From the NCBI RefSeq assembly GCF_001424905.1, contig NZ_LMCU01000001.1, positions 1 to 64,000 of the forward strand: a stretch of DNA of 64,000 nt, written 5' to 3'. This document shows positions 8,697-16,611 of the stretch, piece by piece. Position 1 is the first letter of the stretch, and the number at the start of each line of letters is the position of its first letter. Under the pieces are notes generated by a model. That model was not told the DNA's origin. It searched no databases and saw nothing but the letters and a program-made list of their open reading frames with translations. The DNA is from Leifsonia sp. Root112D2. Lineage in GTDB: Bacteria; Actinomycetota; Actinomycetes; Actinomycetales; Microbacteriaceae. The position numbers and the translations under genes are program-made.

Positions 8697-9721
8697 GACT
8701 CGACCTCCATGATGCGGCGACGGGTGCCGCTCCCGACGACCCTGCGCTGCACTATCGCGTCGACCCACACGGCCGCGATGATCGCCGCGCCCTGGATGAG
8801 CAATCGGTAGAATTCCTGCACCTCGAGGAGCACGAGGCCGTTATTTATGGTGGCAAGCACAACAGCTCCGATGGCCGCGCCGATGACGCTTCCCGAACCG
8901 CCCCAGATGCTGACACCGCCGATAACGACGGCCGCGAGCACCTGCAACTCGATTCCATTGGCAAGCAGGGAGTTAATATTTCCTACCTGGGCGCCAAGCA
9001 GGAGTCCTGCAACGGCAGCGATGATACCCGCGCCCATGTATGCGCCGATTACGATACGGGTGCTGTTCAGGCCGTAGAACCGTGCTGCTTTCGGATTCGA
9101 TCCGTAGGCATAAAGCTTGCGCCCCCATGGTAGCTTCGCCAAAGCGATCGCGATTATGGCGATGATAACGGCAGAGATCCAGACATACGCGGGTAGTCCG
9201 AGCCAGATCGTTTTTGCCAGCGTGCTCATCCAAGGCGGCAAGGTGCCGCTCGTGACCTCGGTTGCGTTGGCATAGACAGAAACGAATCCGCGGTAGATCG
9301 AGAGTGTTCCGAGCGTGGCAACGATCGACGGGATCTGCAAAACGGTGACGAGGATCCCGTTGATGAACCCGAGGAGCGCCCCGATCACAATTGCCATGAA
9401 CACGACGAAGGGCTGCAGGCCGTCGTTCTTGCCAGCCAAGTCATAGACGACATAGGCGGTGAGGCCCATGATCGAACCGACCGACAGATCGAGGTTACCG
9501 GTCAGGACGACGAGCGATTGGCCGGCCACGGCGATCGCAAGAATCGCTGCGGTGAACAGCACGCTGCGGCCATTCCCAAGCGTGAAGAAGCTCGGCGACA
9601 GGACGCTGAAGACGACAACGAGTATCACGAGAAAGACAACGACGCCGAGGAAGCGCACACGAAGCGCTGCACTGCCGCCGGAGAGGCTGAACCTCCTCCT
9701 CACGGGGGTAAAAGCGGTCAT
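8693..9721 (-). CDS. Sugar ABC transporter permease (RbsC/RhaP type), first subunit
   Basis: This 342-residue permease of the RbsC/RhaP family is paralogous to the following gene. It has a basic cytosolic N-terminus (VRRRFSLSGG), a first membrane segment rich in V/L, the motif LDLSVGSIMGLTAYVV, IPSIVATLGTLSIYRG for coupling with the ATPase, and VIGGVSIWGGSGS near the C-terminus. Its ATG overlaps the stop of the ATPase gene (ATGA), and its own stop overlaps the next permease start the same way. Two non-identical permeases are normal for rhamnose/autoinducer-2-type importers, whereas a ribose importer usually uses one twice. Confidence 0.87.
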   Translation of the reverse strand: MTAFTPVRRRFSLSGGSAALRVRFLGVVVFLVILVVVFSVLSPSFFTLGNGRSVLFTAAILAIAVAGQSLVVLTGNLDLSVGSIMGLTAYVVYDLAGKNDGLQPFVVFMAIVIGALLGFINGILVTVLQIPSIVATLGTLSIYRGFVSVYANATEVTSGTLPPWMSTLAKTIWLGLPAYVWISAVIIAIIAIALAKLPWGRKLYAYGSNPKAARFYGLNSTRIVIGAYMGAGIIAAVAGLLLGAQVGNINSLLANGIELQVLAAVVIGGVSIWGGSGSVIGAAIGAVVLATINNGLVLLEVQEFYRLLIQGAAIIAAVWVDAIVQRRVVGSGTRRRIMEVES

Positions 9722-11250
9722 GAGGTGACTTCAGCTTTCCTGCTGGTCGCCGCGGCGAGAACGTTCTCTTGGTTTGCATCGGCAATGTCGATGTCGGCGA
9801 CGAGGCGACCGCGCGAGATGACGAGGATGCGATCGCTCACAGCAAGAATTTCGGGCAGGTCAGAGGAGATCATGAGGATCGCGAGTCGCTCTTTGCGAGC
9901 AAGGTCGCGCATGATGGTGTGCACTTGGGCCTTCGTGCCGACATCAATGCCGTGCGTCGGCTCATCGAGCAGAAGAACCTTCGGGTTGGTAGCAAGCCAA
10001 CGGGCAAGTGCCACCTTCTGGCGATTCCCTCCCGAAAGCGAACTCACGAGATCCGAGATGAGTCCCTTGATGCTGAGATCGGTGCGCTGCCGGACCGCAA
10101 GCTCGCGCTCACGGGACGGGCGCATGAATCCGAAGCGCGTGAGCCCCTTGAGGCTAGGCAGGGCTACGTTTTCAACGATGGACATGGTCGAGATCACCCC
10201 GTCGGCGTCCCGGTCCTCGGGAAGGTACGCGACGCCCAGCGCGCTCATCTGTCCCGGACTCTTCGGTGAGACGAGCTTGCCGTCCACACGCACTTTTCCG
10301 GATGGGTGTGCGCCCATCCCGAAAATGGCCTGGGCGATCTCCGAGCGTCCTGATCCGACAAGTCCAGCGACTCCGACGATCTCGCCTTCATACACATCAA
10401 AGCTGATGTCATCGAAGGTGCCCGCAAGGCTGAGGCCCGAGACCGAGAGCCGAGCGGAGCCGAGTGCGTCTTCGCGAGCGACGGCTTCGAGCGTGACGGA
10501 GCGCCCAACCATCAGTTTGATCATGCTCACGTCGTCGAGTTCGTTCGCAGGCGAGGTCTGCACGTGCTGTCCGTCACGCAACACGGTGATCGTGTCGGCG
10601 AGGATGCGCACCTCCTCCATCCGATGCGAGATCCAGACGACCGTCGTGCCTTCCGACTTGAGGCGGCGTACGACCTCATAGAGTTTGCTCGCTTCCCCAG
10701 GAGTGAGGGCACTCGTTGGTTCGTCCAGGATGAGGAGTCGAAGATCCGACGAGAGAGCGCGTGCAATCTCGACGTATTGCGATTCCGCAACCGTTAATCC
10801 AGCGACGAGAGCGTCAACATCAAGCTCGAAATCGAGACGCTTAAGAAGTTCTCGCGCTTTGTCACGCATGGTCGAAGCACGGACAAAGCCAGACCGCGTC
10901 GGGTACTGGCCGGTAAAAATGTTCTCCGCGATCGACAGATGCGGGAAGAGATTGGGATCTTGGTAGACAGCGGCCACCCCAGCAGCACGAGCCTCCAGCG
11001 GGCTACGGAAGCGCACGACCTCGCCGTCGAGCAGCAGGTCGCCTGTGTCGGGTTCGAGTAGACCCGTGATGATGCCGACCAGGGTCGACTTACCAGCACC
11101 GTTCTCTCCGACGAGGGCATGAATCTCGCCAGGCGCGAGGTCGAAGCTGACATTTGTGAGGGCGTGGACGGCTTCGAAACTCTTGGAGACGCCATTGATC
11201 CTGAGTCGCGGAGAACATCCCGCGTTGCGATTACTTTCGCTGTTCGTCAC
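9718..11250 (-). CDS. Sugar ABC transporter ATP-binding protein (RbsA/RhaT type)
   Basis: This double-domain ATPase of about 510 residues drives the sugar importer. Domain 1 carries Walker A GENGAGKSTL, signature TVAESQYVEIARAL and Walker B LLILDEPTSAL. Domain 2 has the degenerate nucleotide site common in this family, signature LSGGNRQKVALARWL and Walker B LLLDEPTHGIDVG. The GTG at 11250 is preferred. It gives the usual family length, has AGAAGGG upstream, and lies downstream of the predicted promoter (-10 at 11324-11329). The frame stays open to a TTG at 11352, but that codon lies inside the -35 box. It is the first gene of the leftward importer-kinase-epimerase operon. Confidence 0.85.
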   Translation of the reverse strand: MTNSESNRNAGCSPRLRINGVSKSFEAVHALTNVSFDLAPGEIHALVGENGAGKSTLVGIITGLLEPDTGDLLLDGEVVRFRSPLEARAAGVAAVYQDPNLFPHLSIAENIFTGQYPTRSGFVRASTMRDKARELLKRLDFELDVDALVAGLTVAESQYVEIARALSSDLRLLILDEPTSALTPGEASKLYEVVRRLKSEGTTVVWISHRMEEVRILADTITVLRDGQHVQTSPANELDDVSMIKLMVGRSVTLEAVAREDALGSARLSVSGLSLAGTFDDISFDVYEGEIVGVAGLVGSGRSEIAQAIFGMGAHPSGKVRVDGKLVSPKSPGQMSALGVAYLPEDRDADGVISTMSIVENVALPSLKGLTRFGFMRPSRERELAVRQRTDLSIKGLISDLVSSLSGGNRQKVALARWLATNPKVLLLDEPTHGIDVGTKAQVHTIMRDLARKERLAILMISSDLPEILAVSDRILVISRGRLVADIDIADANQENVLAAATSRKAEVTS

Positions 11251-11323
11251 TGTTGAACAGGCCCTTCTGCTGACAGCCGGTTGGTCCTGCTGGACACGGC
11301 GAACCATCGTCATCGACAGGCTG

Positions 11324-11382
11324 ACGCTAACAAGATCTTCGCAGACAGTCAAACATCTGCTCAGAGAATGAACATATGTTCA
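11324..11382 (-). promoter_or_regulatory. SorC-type double operator and promoter of the importer operon
   Basis: Read leftward, a perfect 14-bp palindrome TGAACATATGTTCA (11369-11382) is followed 19 bp on by a 10/14 match at 11350-11363. TTGACT (-35, 11347-11352) then overlaps the end of the second site, and TAGCGT (-10, 11324-11329) follows after 17 bp. From the palindrome start to the -35 is 30 bp, exactly as in the promoter at 904-962. The control region of 12432-12464 has the palindrome and a weaker second site at the same 19-bp spacing. Confidence 0.72.
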
Positions 11383-11420
11383 CACGGAGACAATGGCCCT
11401 ACCTGCGGAAGCGACGAAAG

Positions 11421-12383
11421 TTACATCTCTGCGAGTCTGCGCGCGACGTCTTCGGTGGTGATGAGGACGTTCACGTACCCACCCGCGAGGGCGCCGAAGA
11501 TGGCTTCTGTCTTATCCGAACCCCCGGCGACCGCGATGACGTTCTTCATCGAGCGAAGTTCCCTGATTTCAATGCCCACCCGCACTTTCTGCAGGTCTGT
11601 TGCAAGCACGCGCCCCGACTGGTCGTAAAACTCCCCGATAATGTCTCCGACTGCACCGTCCGCTTGGTAACTTCGAATCTGCTCTTCTTTAACTATGCCA
11701 TTCTGCATAATCGTTGCGCTTGCGAGTGCGGCGCCCACCCCGATGATGGTGGCGTCCGCCCGGCGAGCCGCTTCAAGCACGCTCGTGACGGCCTGTTCCG
11801 ATCGCAACGCTGTCGCGACCCTTGGGGTCGATGCCATAAGCGGTGCAGGAATGAACTGGATAAAATCCGAGATGCCATTATTGGTCGCGCCGCTCACCTG
11901 GCGCGTGTAGGCCTCGATGCCGCCGGTAAGTGTTGCGAACGTCACTCCGTTGAGGCTTGCCCGCGTCAGGGCGAGCAGGCTTCGGAGCACAGTGTCGCCC
12001 CAGCCGACTCCGATGATCGCCCCCGGCGTCAGATAACGTCGCAGATATTGCGCGCCTTCGTGGCCCAGTCGCGAGTTCGTGATCTCGCCAGAGAGCGCCT
12101 CGCCCGGCTGAGGGAGGATAACCACCTCGTCGAGACTGAATCGATCCCTGATCGATTGGGACAACTCCAGTCCGCCGATTCCCGAGGTCGCGATCTCGAT
12201 GGTCACAATTCCCGTCGATCGAGCCCGCTCGAGCAAACGGGCGACCGTCGGACGAGAAACGTGAAGGCGAGCAGCAATCTGCGCTTGGGTCAGATTGTCA
12301 CGGTAGTAATACCAGGCAACTCTGACGAGTTTCTCGCGTTCGGCGTCCGCTACGTCGCGGGATGCTCCATAAATCTGGGCCAA
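11421..12383 (-). CDS. SorC/LsrR-family transcriptional regulator
   Basis: This sugar-sensing DNA-binding protein of about 320-328 residues has an N-terminal helix-turn-helix (NLTQAQIAARLHVSRPTVAR) and a C-terminal sugar-phosphate-binding domain of NagB/RpiA-like fold, with GVGWGDTVL, ATIIGVGAAL and GRVLATDL typical of SorC/DeoR-like effector domains. Members usually form tetramers on paired operators and respond to a phosphorylated sugar. The start is uncertain. A TTG at 12383 has AAGGAAA seven bases upstream, while a GTG at 12407 lies only three bases beyond a TATGAT -10-like element. It is divergent from the 2-hydroxyacid dehydrogenase gene and flanked by the CATATG palindromes, so it is the obvious candidate to control this whole regulon, probably with its own gene. 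Confidence 0.85.
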   Translation of the reverse strand: MAQIYGASRDVADAEREKLVRVAWYYYRDNLTQAQIAARLHVSRPTVARLLERARSTGIVTIEIATSGIGGLELSQSIRDRFSLDEVVILPQPGEALSGEITNSRLGHEGAQYLRRYLTPGAIIGVGWGDTVLRSLLALTRASLNGVTFATLTGGIEAYTRQVSGATNNGISDFIQFIPAPLMASTPRVATALRSEQAVTSVLEAARRADATIIGVGAALASATIMQNGIVKEEQIRSYQADGAVGDIIGEFYDQSGRVLATDLQKVRVGIEIRELRSMKNVIAVAGGSDKTEAIFGALAGGYVNVLITTEDVARRLAEM

Positions 12384-12431
12384 TGAGGTTTCCTTCGTCT
12401 CTTGCACTGAATCATAAGGGAATCAAGGCCG

Positions 12432-12464
12432 TGAGCATATGCTCATGCCCTGAACCGATGTGTG
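12432..12464. promoter_or_regulatory. SorC-type operator between regulator and dehydrogenase
   Basis: A perfect palindrome TGAGCATATGCTCA (12432-12445) is followed 19 bp on by a 9/14 match TGAACCGATGTGTG (12451-12464), in the 92-115 bp between the divergent regulator and dehydrogenase genes. It matches the sites at 904 and 11369. A TATGAT at 12411-12416 (leftward) may be the regulator's -10, and TAGACT at 12467-12472 the rightward one; no good -35 is visible for either. Confidence 0.65.
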
Positions 12465-12498
12465 TATAGACTGCTGTTTGCCCCAGGAGGAGACACAG

Positions 12499-13512
12499 AT
12501 GTCGAAAGCAGCTCTTGTCATCGGGGACGGCTACATGACCGTCGACGCGATGGCCCCACTCAATGCGCTCGCACCCGACCTCGAACTGCGGTTCCGCGCC
12601 GTCAACCCGGATGACCGGCCGGAACTCACGGGAATCCGCGAATATCAAGGCTCCCCCGACGTCATCAGCTCGTGGCTGACAGACGAAAGCGTGCTTGTCG
12701 TGCATGCAGCCCCCGTTACGCGAGCCCTGCTCGAAGCCCATCCACACGTGCGGATGGTTGCTTGTCTGCGCGGTGGCCCGGTGAACATCGACGTTGCAGC
12801 AGCCCGAGAACTCGGCGTAGTCGTCACGAACACCCCCGGCAAGAACGCAGAGTCCGTAACCGACCTGACTCTGGTCTACATTCATGCCCTCCTCCGCGGG
12901 GTCATGGCAGCCCAGAACTCGGTCAAGGAGCGCGCTCGCCTCGGGGAGACCCACCTTGATTCCACATTCGAAGGCGGCAAATGGATTGCGCGCGAGCCGC
13001 GCGGCCTCACGATCGGACTGGTGGGTTACGGAGCAATCGGCAAGCTCGTCGCGCGCGAAGCAGAATCTGTCGGAATGACCGTCGTCGCCCACGACCCGTA
13101 CTTCCTCGGCGAGACAGGCACAGTCGAACTGGTCGATCTCCCAGACCTGGCTGCGCGCAGCGACGTAGTGAGCATCCATGCCAAATACACGCCGGAGACG
13201 CACCACCTCATCGACTCCGACTTCGTCATGGCGATGAAGCCGGGCGCGGTGTTCATCAACACCGCACGCGAAGGCCTCGTCGACGAGCAGGCACTCGTTG
13301 ACGGATTGACGAGCGGTCGCATCTCCGGTCTCGCTCTCGACGTATGCGAGCCGAACGGGCTATGGCCGGTGCTTGCAGTGCTGCCCAACGTGATTCTCAC
13401 ACCGCATCTGGGCGGGGCGACCGTGCAGACACAGCATCGAGGCATCGCGATGGCAATGGCAGACATCCAGTCGTTCCTTGCAGGAGAGCCAGTCGCCCAC
13501 TTAGTCAGCTGA
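12499..13512 (+). CDS. D-isomer-specific 2-hydroxyacid dehydrogenase
   Basis: This NAD(P)-dependent dehydrogenase of 337 residues belongs to the phosphoglycerate dehydrogenase/glyoxylate reductase superfamily, acting on the 2-hydroxyacid/2-ketoacid pair of an unknown compound. The dinucleotide fold motif GLVGYGAIGKLVAREAES is at ~173-190, the catalytic Arg is R257 (NTAREGLVD), Glu is E284 (DVCEPNG) and His is H303 (LTPHLGGAT). The ATG at 12499 is chosen for AGGAGG nine bases upstream. It shares a control region with the SorC regulator. If the aldolase/SDR fusion makes glycolate or lactate from the sugar, this enzyme could oxidise it further to glyoxylate or pyruvate; that role is inferred from context only. 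Confidence 0.82.
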   Translation: MSKAALVIGDGYMTVDAMAPLNALAPDLELRFRAVNPDDRPELTGIREYQGSPDVISSWLTDESVLVVHAAPVTRALLEAHPHVRMVACLRGGPVNIDVAAARELGVVVTNTPGKNAESVTDLTLVYIHALLRGVMAAQNSVKERARLGETHLDSTFEGGKWIAREPRGLTIGLVGYGAIGKLVAREAESVGMTVVAHDPYFLGETGTVELVDLPDLAARSDVVSIHAKYTPETHHLIDSDFVMAMKPGAVFINTAREGLVDEQALVDGLTSGRISGLALDVCEPNGLWPVLAVLPNVILTPHLGGATVQTQHRGIAMAMADIQSFLAGEPVAHLVS

Positions 13513-13807
13513 CCCCCGCCGAGCCCATTTATTGCTCGAGTCGTGCGCTATTCGAGATTCCCCTGCCATTCGAAGGGTGATTCCGCGCCACCTCGGGTGA
13601 GATCGCCACCCGCTGGGCGTAGAGGACGGAGACCTCGCGCGGATCGGGGTGAGCGGCTGATGGTTTGCACACTCGCCATCGACCTCGTACCCAGAGGCGA
13701 GCCGTATATGTATCGCTGGTGACAACTCTGAATGGTGCCGCAGTCTCCGCCCGTAAACATTGTCGGGCAATTCCTGACCAGCTATGATCCTTAACTGAGG
13801 TATCCCC
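13513..13807 (+). promoter_or_regulatory. 295-bp intergenic region with promoter for the lipoprotein gene
   Basis: No gene is recognised between the dehydrogenase and the lipoprotein. Near its right end TTGTCG (13760-13765), a 17-bp spacer and TATGAT (13783-13788) form a good sigma-70-like promoter. It would start transcription about 13 bases before the ATG at 13808, which has GAGG eight bases upstream. The rest, 13513-13750, holds short open frames without family resemblance. Confidence 0.5.
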
Positions 13808-14659
13808 ATGTTTTCTGCGTTGCGTTCTTGCGTTATCGTTGCGGCGGCGATGGCGCTCTCGCTGAGTGGATGCGCGCCGAACAACGTGAAGCAAGGAGAA
13901 TCCGGCGCGCTGCCGATAGCAACCGTAACGATTCCTGACGCGATCGGGTTCGTGGCATCGACTGCACTCGAACTCATCGAGGTGACCGGACTGCACGCTC
14001 AACTGTTGGCGTCGGATGCGACAACTGTCGACTTGAGCAATCCGGAGACTCTGGAAGTAAAACGGGAGGTTCCCGCTCCAGGAAGTGAAGCTCAGCGCGG
14101 CAGCATCGTCACGCTATATGTGCAAGGAAGCCCGTCTATGACCGCATCTGTCTCAGCGCCATCGCTGCGACCGCTGCCTGCACCTAAGCGCACCGCCGCC
14201 CCTGAGCCTCCCCCGCCAGCGCCAGCGCCAGCATGCCCAACCGGCCAAGTGGTGTTCAGCGTCCTATCCGGGTGGTTCGCAAACGTCAGCGGGGACCCGC
14301 ACTCACCCGCCTATTTCGGCTTCGCAGCTGGACTAGTCACAAACCATAGCAATCTGACGGTTCAGATTAGCTTCCCACCAGGCGGCTGGGCTACGGACGA
14401 CAAAGGGCACAGGCTGGTTCCATTTGCTGGAACCTGGAAGAACGGCACGCCGAACGCTATTCCTCCAGGCGGAAGAGCAACATTCACCTTGAATACCAGC
14501 ATCGGTTACCCCTTGGATCTCGCTCAGTCCGCTTCGCAGTTCACGACGAACGAAAATGGAGCCAACCTGGCGACGTTCACCTCCGCCGTCCCGGGCGGGT
14601 GCTCACATCAGGCATCGATCGTCGACAGCCCACCGGTCGCGGCCGTCGCGCTTGAGTAA
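13808..14659 (+). CDS. Lipoprotein with PASTA-like domain and Pro-rich linker
   Basis: This 283-residue predicted lipoprotein has a signal peptide ending in lipobox LSGC (~19-22). Residues ~35-115 resemble a single PASTA domain: VTIPDAIGFVASTALELIE, a middle strand, then EVKREVPAPGSEAQRGSIVT. That is the usual VPDVVGMSLEEA.../PxAGxxVxxGSxVTL pattern. A Pro/Ala-rich linker (~125-150) leads to a C-terminal beta-rich domain of ~130 residues with Cys near both ends (ACPTG and GGCSH) that I do not recognise. It has a promoter of its own and lies between the sugar regulon and the repeat cluster at 14774-14934. PASTA domains bind peptidoglycan or muropeptides, so a cell-envelope role is possible. 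Confidence 0.6.
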   Translation: MFSALRSCVIVAAAMALSLSGCAPNNVKQGESGALPIATVTIPDAIGFVASTALELIEVTGLHAQLLASDATTVDLSNPETLEVKREVPAPGSEAQRGSIVTLYVQGSPSMTASVSAPSLRPLPAPKRTAAPEPPPPAPAPACPTGQVVFSVLSGWFANVSGDPHSPAYFGFAAGLVTNHSNLTVQISFPPGGWATDDKGHRLVPFAGTWKNGTPNAIPPGGRATFTLNTSIGYPLDLAQSASQFTTNENGANLATFTSAVPGGCSHQASIVDSPPVAAVALE

Positions 14660-14773
14660 GCGGCTGCGACATTTCTTCTGATGCCTCCAACAGCCCACCA
14701 ACGTTGGTCCGGCAACGAACGCGACGGCCCTGTCCACCGAACGTCGTGTGGCTAATAGTGAGATCGGGAGCCG

Positions 14774-14934
14774 CTTGTCCGAAGTATGTTGGCAAAACTC
14801 GCCCCCACTTCAAACTGGAAATCCGCGTGATTCCGCCTGTCCGGCGATGACAATTTGTCCGAACTAGATTGTCACGTCACACTTTTTGTCACGTGACACC
14901 CTAGTTCGGACTTGTGCCACCTAGTTCGGACAAA
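14774..14934. repeat. Cluster of TTGTCCGAACTAG repeats, possible transposon end remnant
   Basis: Several copies of one motif occur in both orientations: CTTGTCCGAAGTA (14774-14786), TTTGTCCGAACTAG (14854-14867), CTAGTTCGGAC (14901-14911) and CACCTAGTTCGGACAAA (14918-14934, the direct repeat of 98-114). Between them TTGTCACGTCACAC and TTGTCACGTGACAC form direct copies, the second containing a 12-bp palindrome (14887-14898). Arrays of short repeats at the end are a known trait of IS21-type and some Tn elements. No transposase is nearby. The remaining gap from 14660 to 15180 has no gene that I recognise. Confidence 0.5.
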
Positions 14935-15180
14935 TGATTCTGTTAGGGCCTGTCATGGTCGGCGCACCGCGACGCTGTTCAGTTTGTCCATGAAGCGTTA
15001 GCGCCGTCCCCGTGCCTGTTCCGGTCAGAGCGCTCCGGGGGAGCACACAAAGTCTTCATCCTCATTCACCTGCGCCCTCGACCTACTCTCCAACTCAATG
15101 TGTGCAGAGGTGGACGATCCTTCGAAACTCTCAGTGACCATCGACACCACTAGCAGCGATTGATGCGACGAGTTGTGTCC

Positions 15181-16455
15181 TCAGCCGGTGCCGCTGGCGC
15201 AGGTTTCCGTCGCAGCGGTTTGACCGTGGATCGAGTCCGGCAGTTGCACGGTCGGCGGCTGGCTCGAACTGGGTTTGGATGTGCTCGTCTTCCCACTGGT
15301 TGGCATCGACGATGGCGTCGACGTCGGGCTGGGCGTCTTCACTATGGATCCCTGGTCACCGGCGCCGGTCCCGCCAGTGATGGCGATGGGCTGATCTTTG
15401 GCGATCGCCTCGAACAGTACGGACGCCGCAGCGGTATCCGGCACCACGCGATTGGGGTTGTCCGGATCCTCGAGCGACGGGTATTGCAAGAAAGCCACAT
15501 TGTTCATGTTGATGTCCTTCACCGCCATCGCGATCTGATACATAGTGGTGAGGTTACTCAACTGGTCAGAGAGAAAGACATTCTGGGTCGCTGCCTTCGC
15601 CAGTCCCCAGACCTTTGCAGGGTTCGTGAGTGTGCCCGAGCTCCTGATGGTGCGCAGGAGGGCGGAGAAGAACACCATCTGGTTGCTGATCCGGCCAAGA
15701 TCGCTTCCGTCCCCAACTCCTTCACGGGTGCGGAGAAAATTTGCCGCCTGCTGGCCTTGAAGCGTATGTATGCCCGGGGCGAGATGCAGATTGTCCGAAG
15801 CTGGGTCGTCGATGCCTTTACCGCCGATGCACACGGGCACTCCGCCGATCGCGTTCGACATCGCTACGACCCCATTGAACTTGAGCACACCGGCAAACGG
15901 GATGCTCTTGATGCCAGTGAGGTCCTGGATCGTCAGCACCGTGCAGGGCAGCCCGCCTGTCGCGAGCGTGGTATTGATCTGTTGCTTCGATTGCGCATAT
16001 GTCGAACCACCCCCAGGGATTGGGCACGACGGAATATGGATCATCAAGTCGCGCGGGAAACTCACGACGGTCATATTCGAGTGGTCTTGCGCTAGGTGCA
16101 GCAGCAGGGTCGTGTCGTTGTTGCCTTCCCCGGAGCTGTCCGTCAAGGGGCCGTAGACGCCGCCCTGTCCGGAACGGGTATCCGTGGCGGTGACCAGAAT
16201 GTTCACCCCACCCTTGAGCGCGCCAATATCCGGAATCTGCTGCTTCGACTCTCCGACAAGGTGCACCGACTTGTTCGCGCCCTTCGCCAAGTCGAATACG
16301 GCGTATGCACCAACCAAGACCGTGCTGACCATAGCGACAGCCGCAACAGAAGCGATGAGCTTCCCGAGTGTCCGCCATGGGTTACGGCGCGGGAGTCGTC
16401 CGTGTCGGGCGATCCCAGGTGAGCCGCGCCTCGATCGGGGACGCAATTCGTTCAT
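15181..16455 (-). CDS. LytR-CpsA-Psr (LCP) family cell-wall ligase
   Basis: This membrane-anchored LCP phosphotransferase of about 424 residues attaches polyprenyl-linked glycopolymers to peptidoglycan outside the membrane. A basic N-terminal tail and one membrane segment (LGKLIASVAAVAMVSTVLV) are followed by the LCP core. The core has NILVTATDTR, an NDTTLLLHLAQ segment, VVSFPRDLMIHIP with the conserved Arg-Asp, a GVVAMSNAIGGVPV stretch and the FLRTREGVGDGSDLGRISNQ motif. The C-terminus is a Ser/Thr/Pro-rich tail. ATG 16455 has GGAG seven bases before it; a GTG at 16497 in the same frame, also with GGAG, would add 14 residues. It stands alone, convergent with nothing and separated from the repeat cluster by ~250 bp. 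Confidence 0.85.
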   Translation of the reverse strand: MNELRPRSRRGSPGIARHGRLPRRNPWRTLGKLIASVAAVAMVSTVLVGAYAVFDLAKGANKSVHLVGESKQQIPDIGALKGGVNILVTATDTRSGQGGVYGPLTDSSGEGNNDTTLLLHLAQDHSNMTVVSFPRDLMIHIPSCPIPGGGSTYAQSKQQINTTLATGGLPCTVLTIQDLTGIKSIPFAGVLKFNGVVAMSNAIGGVPVCIGGKGIDDPASDNLHLAPGIHTLQGQQAANFLRTREGVGDGSDLGRISNQMVFFSALLRTIRSSGTLTNPAKVWGLAKAATQNVFLSDQLSNLTTMYQIAMAVKDINMNNVAFLQYPSLEDPDNPNRVVPDTAAASVLFEAIAKDQPIAITGGTGAGDQGSIVKTPSPTSTPSSMPTSGKTSTSKPSSSQPPTVQLPDSIHGQTAATETCASGTG

Positions 16456-16611
16456 CAGAGAACTCCAACCATCGAGTCTCGGGGTCTTTCGTGACACGCA
16501 ACTCCACGCGCAGACTCCGCAACAGCATGGCTACCCGATTCTAACCAGCCGCGCATCCTGCTCGGTGTCATTTCCCGTGGAAGACAAGATGTTCTAGTCT
16601 CGCGCGGTGTA

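Noticed and set aside
11250..11352. TTG at 11352 as start of the sugar ABC ATPase
   Set aside because: The TTG lies inside the predicted -35 box and upstream of the transcription start; GTG 11250 has a ribosome-binding site and gives the usual family length.
14774..14934. Complete insertion sequence at the repeat cluster
   Set aside because: No transposase or its remnant is encoded next to it; only repeats like element ends are present.
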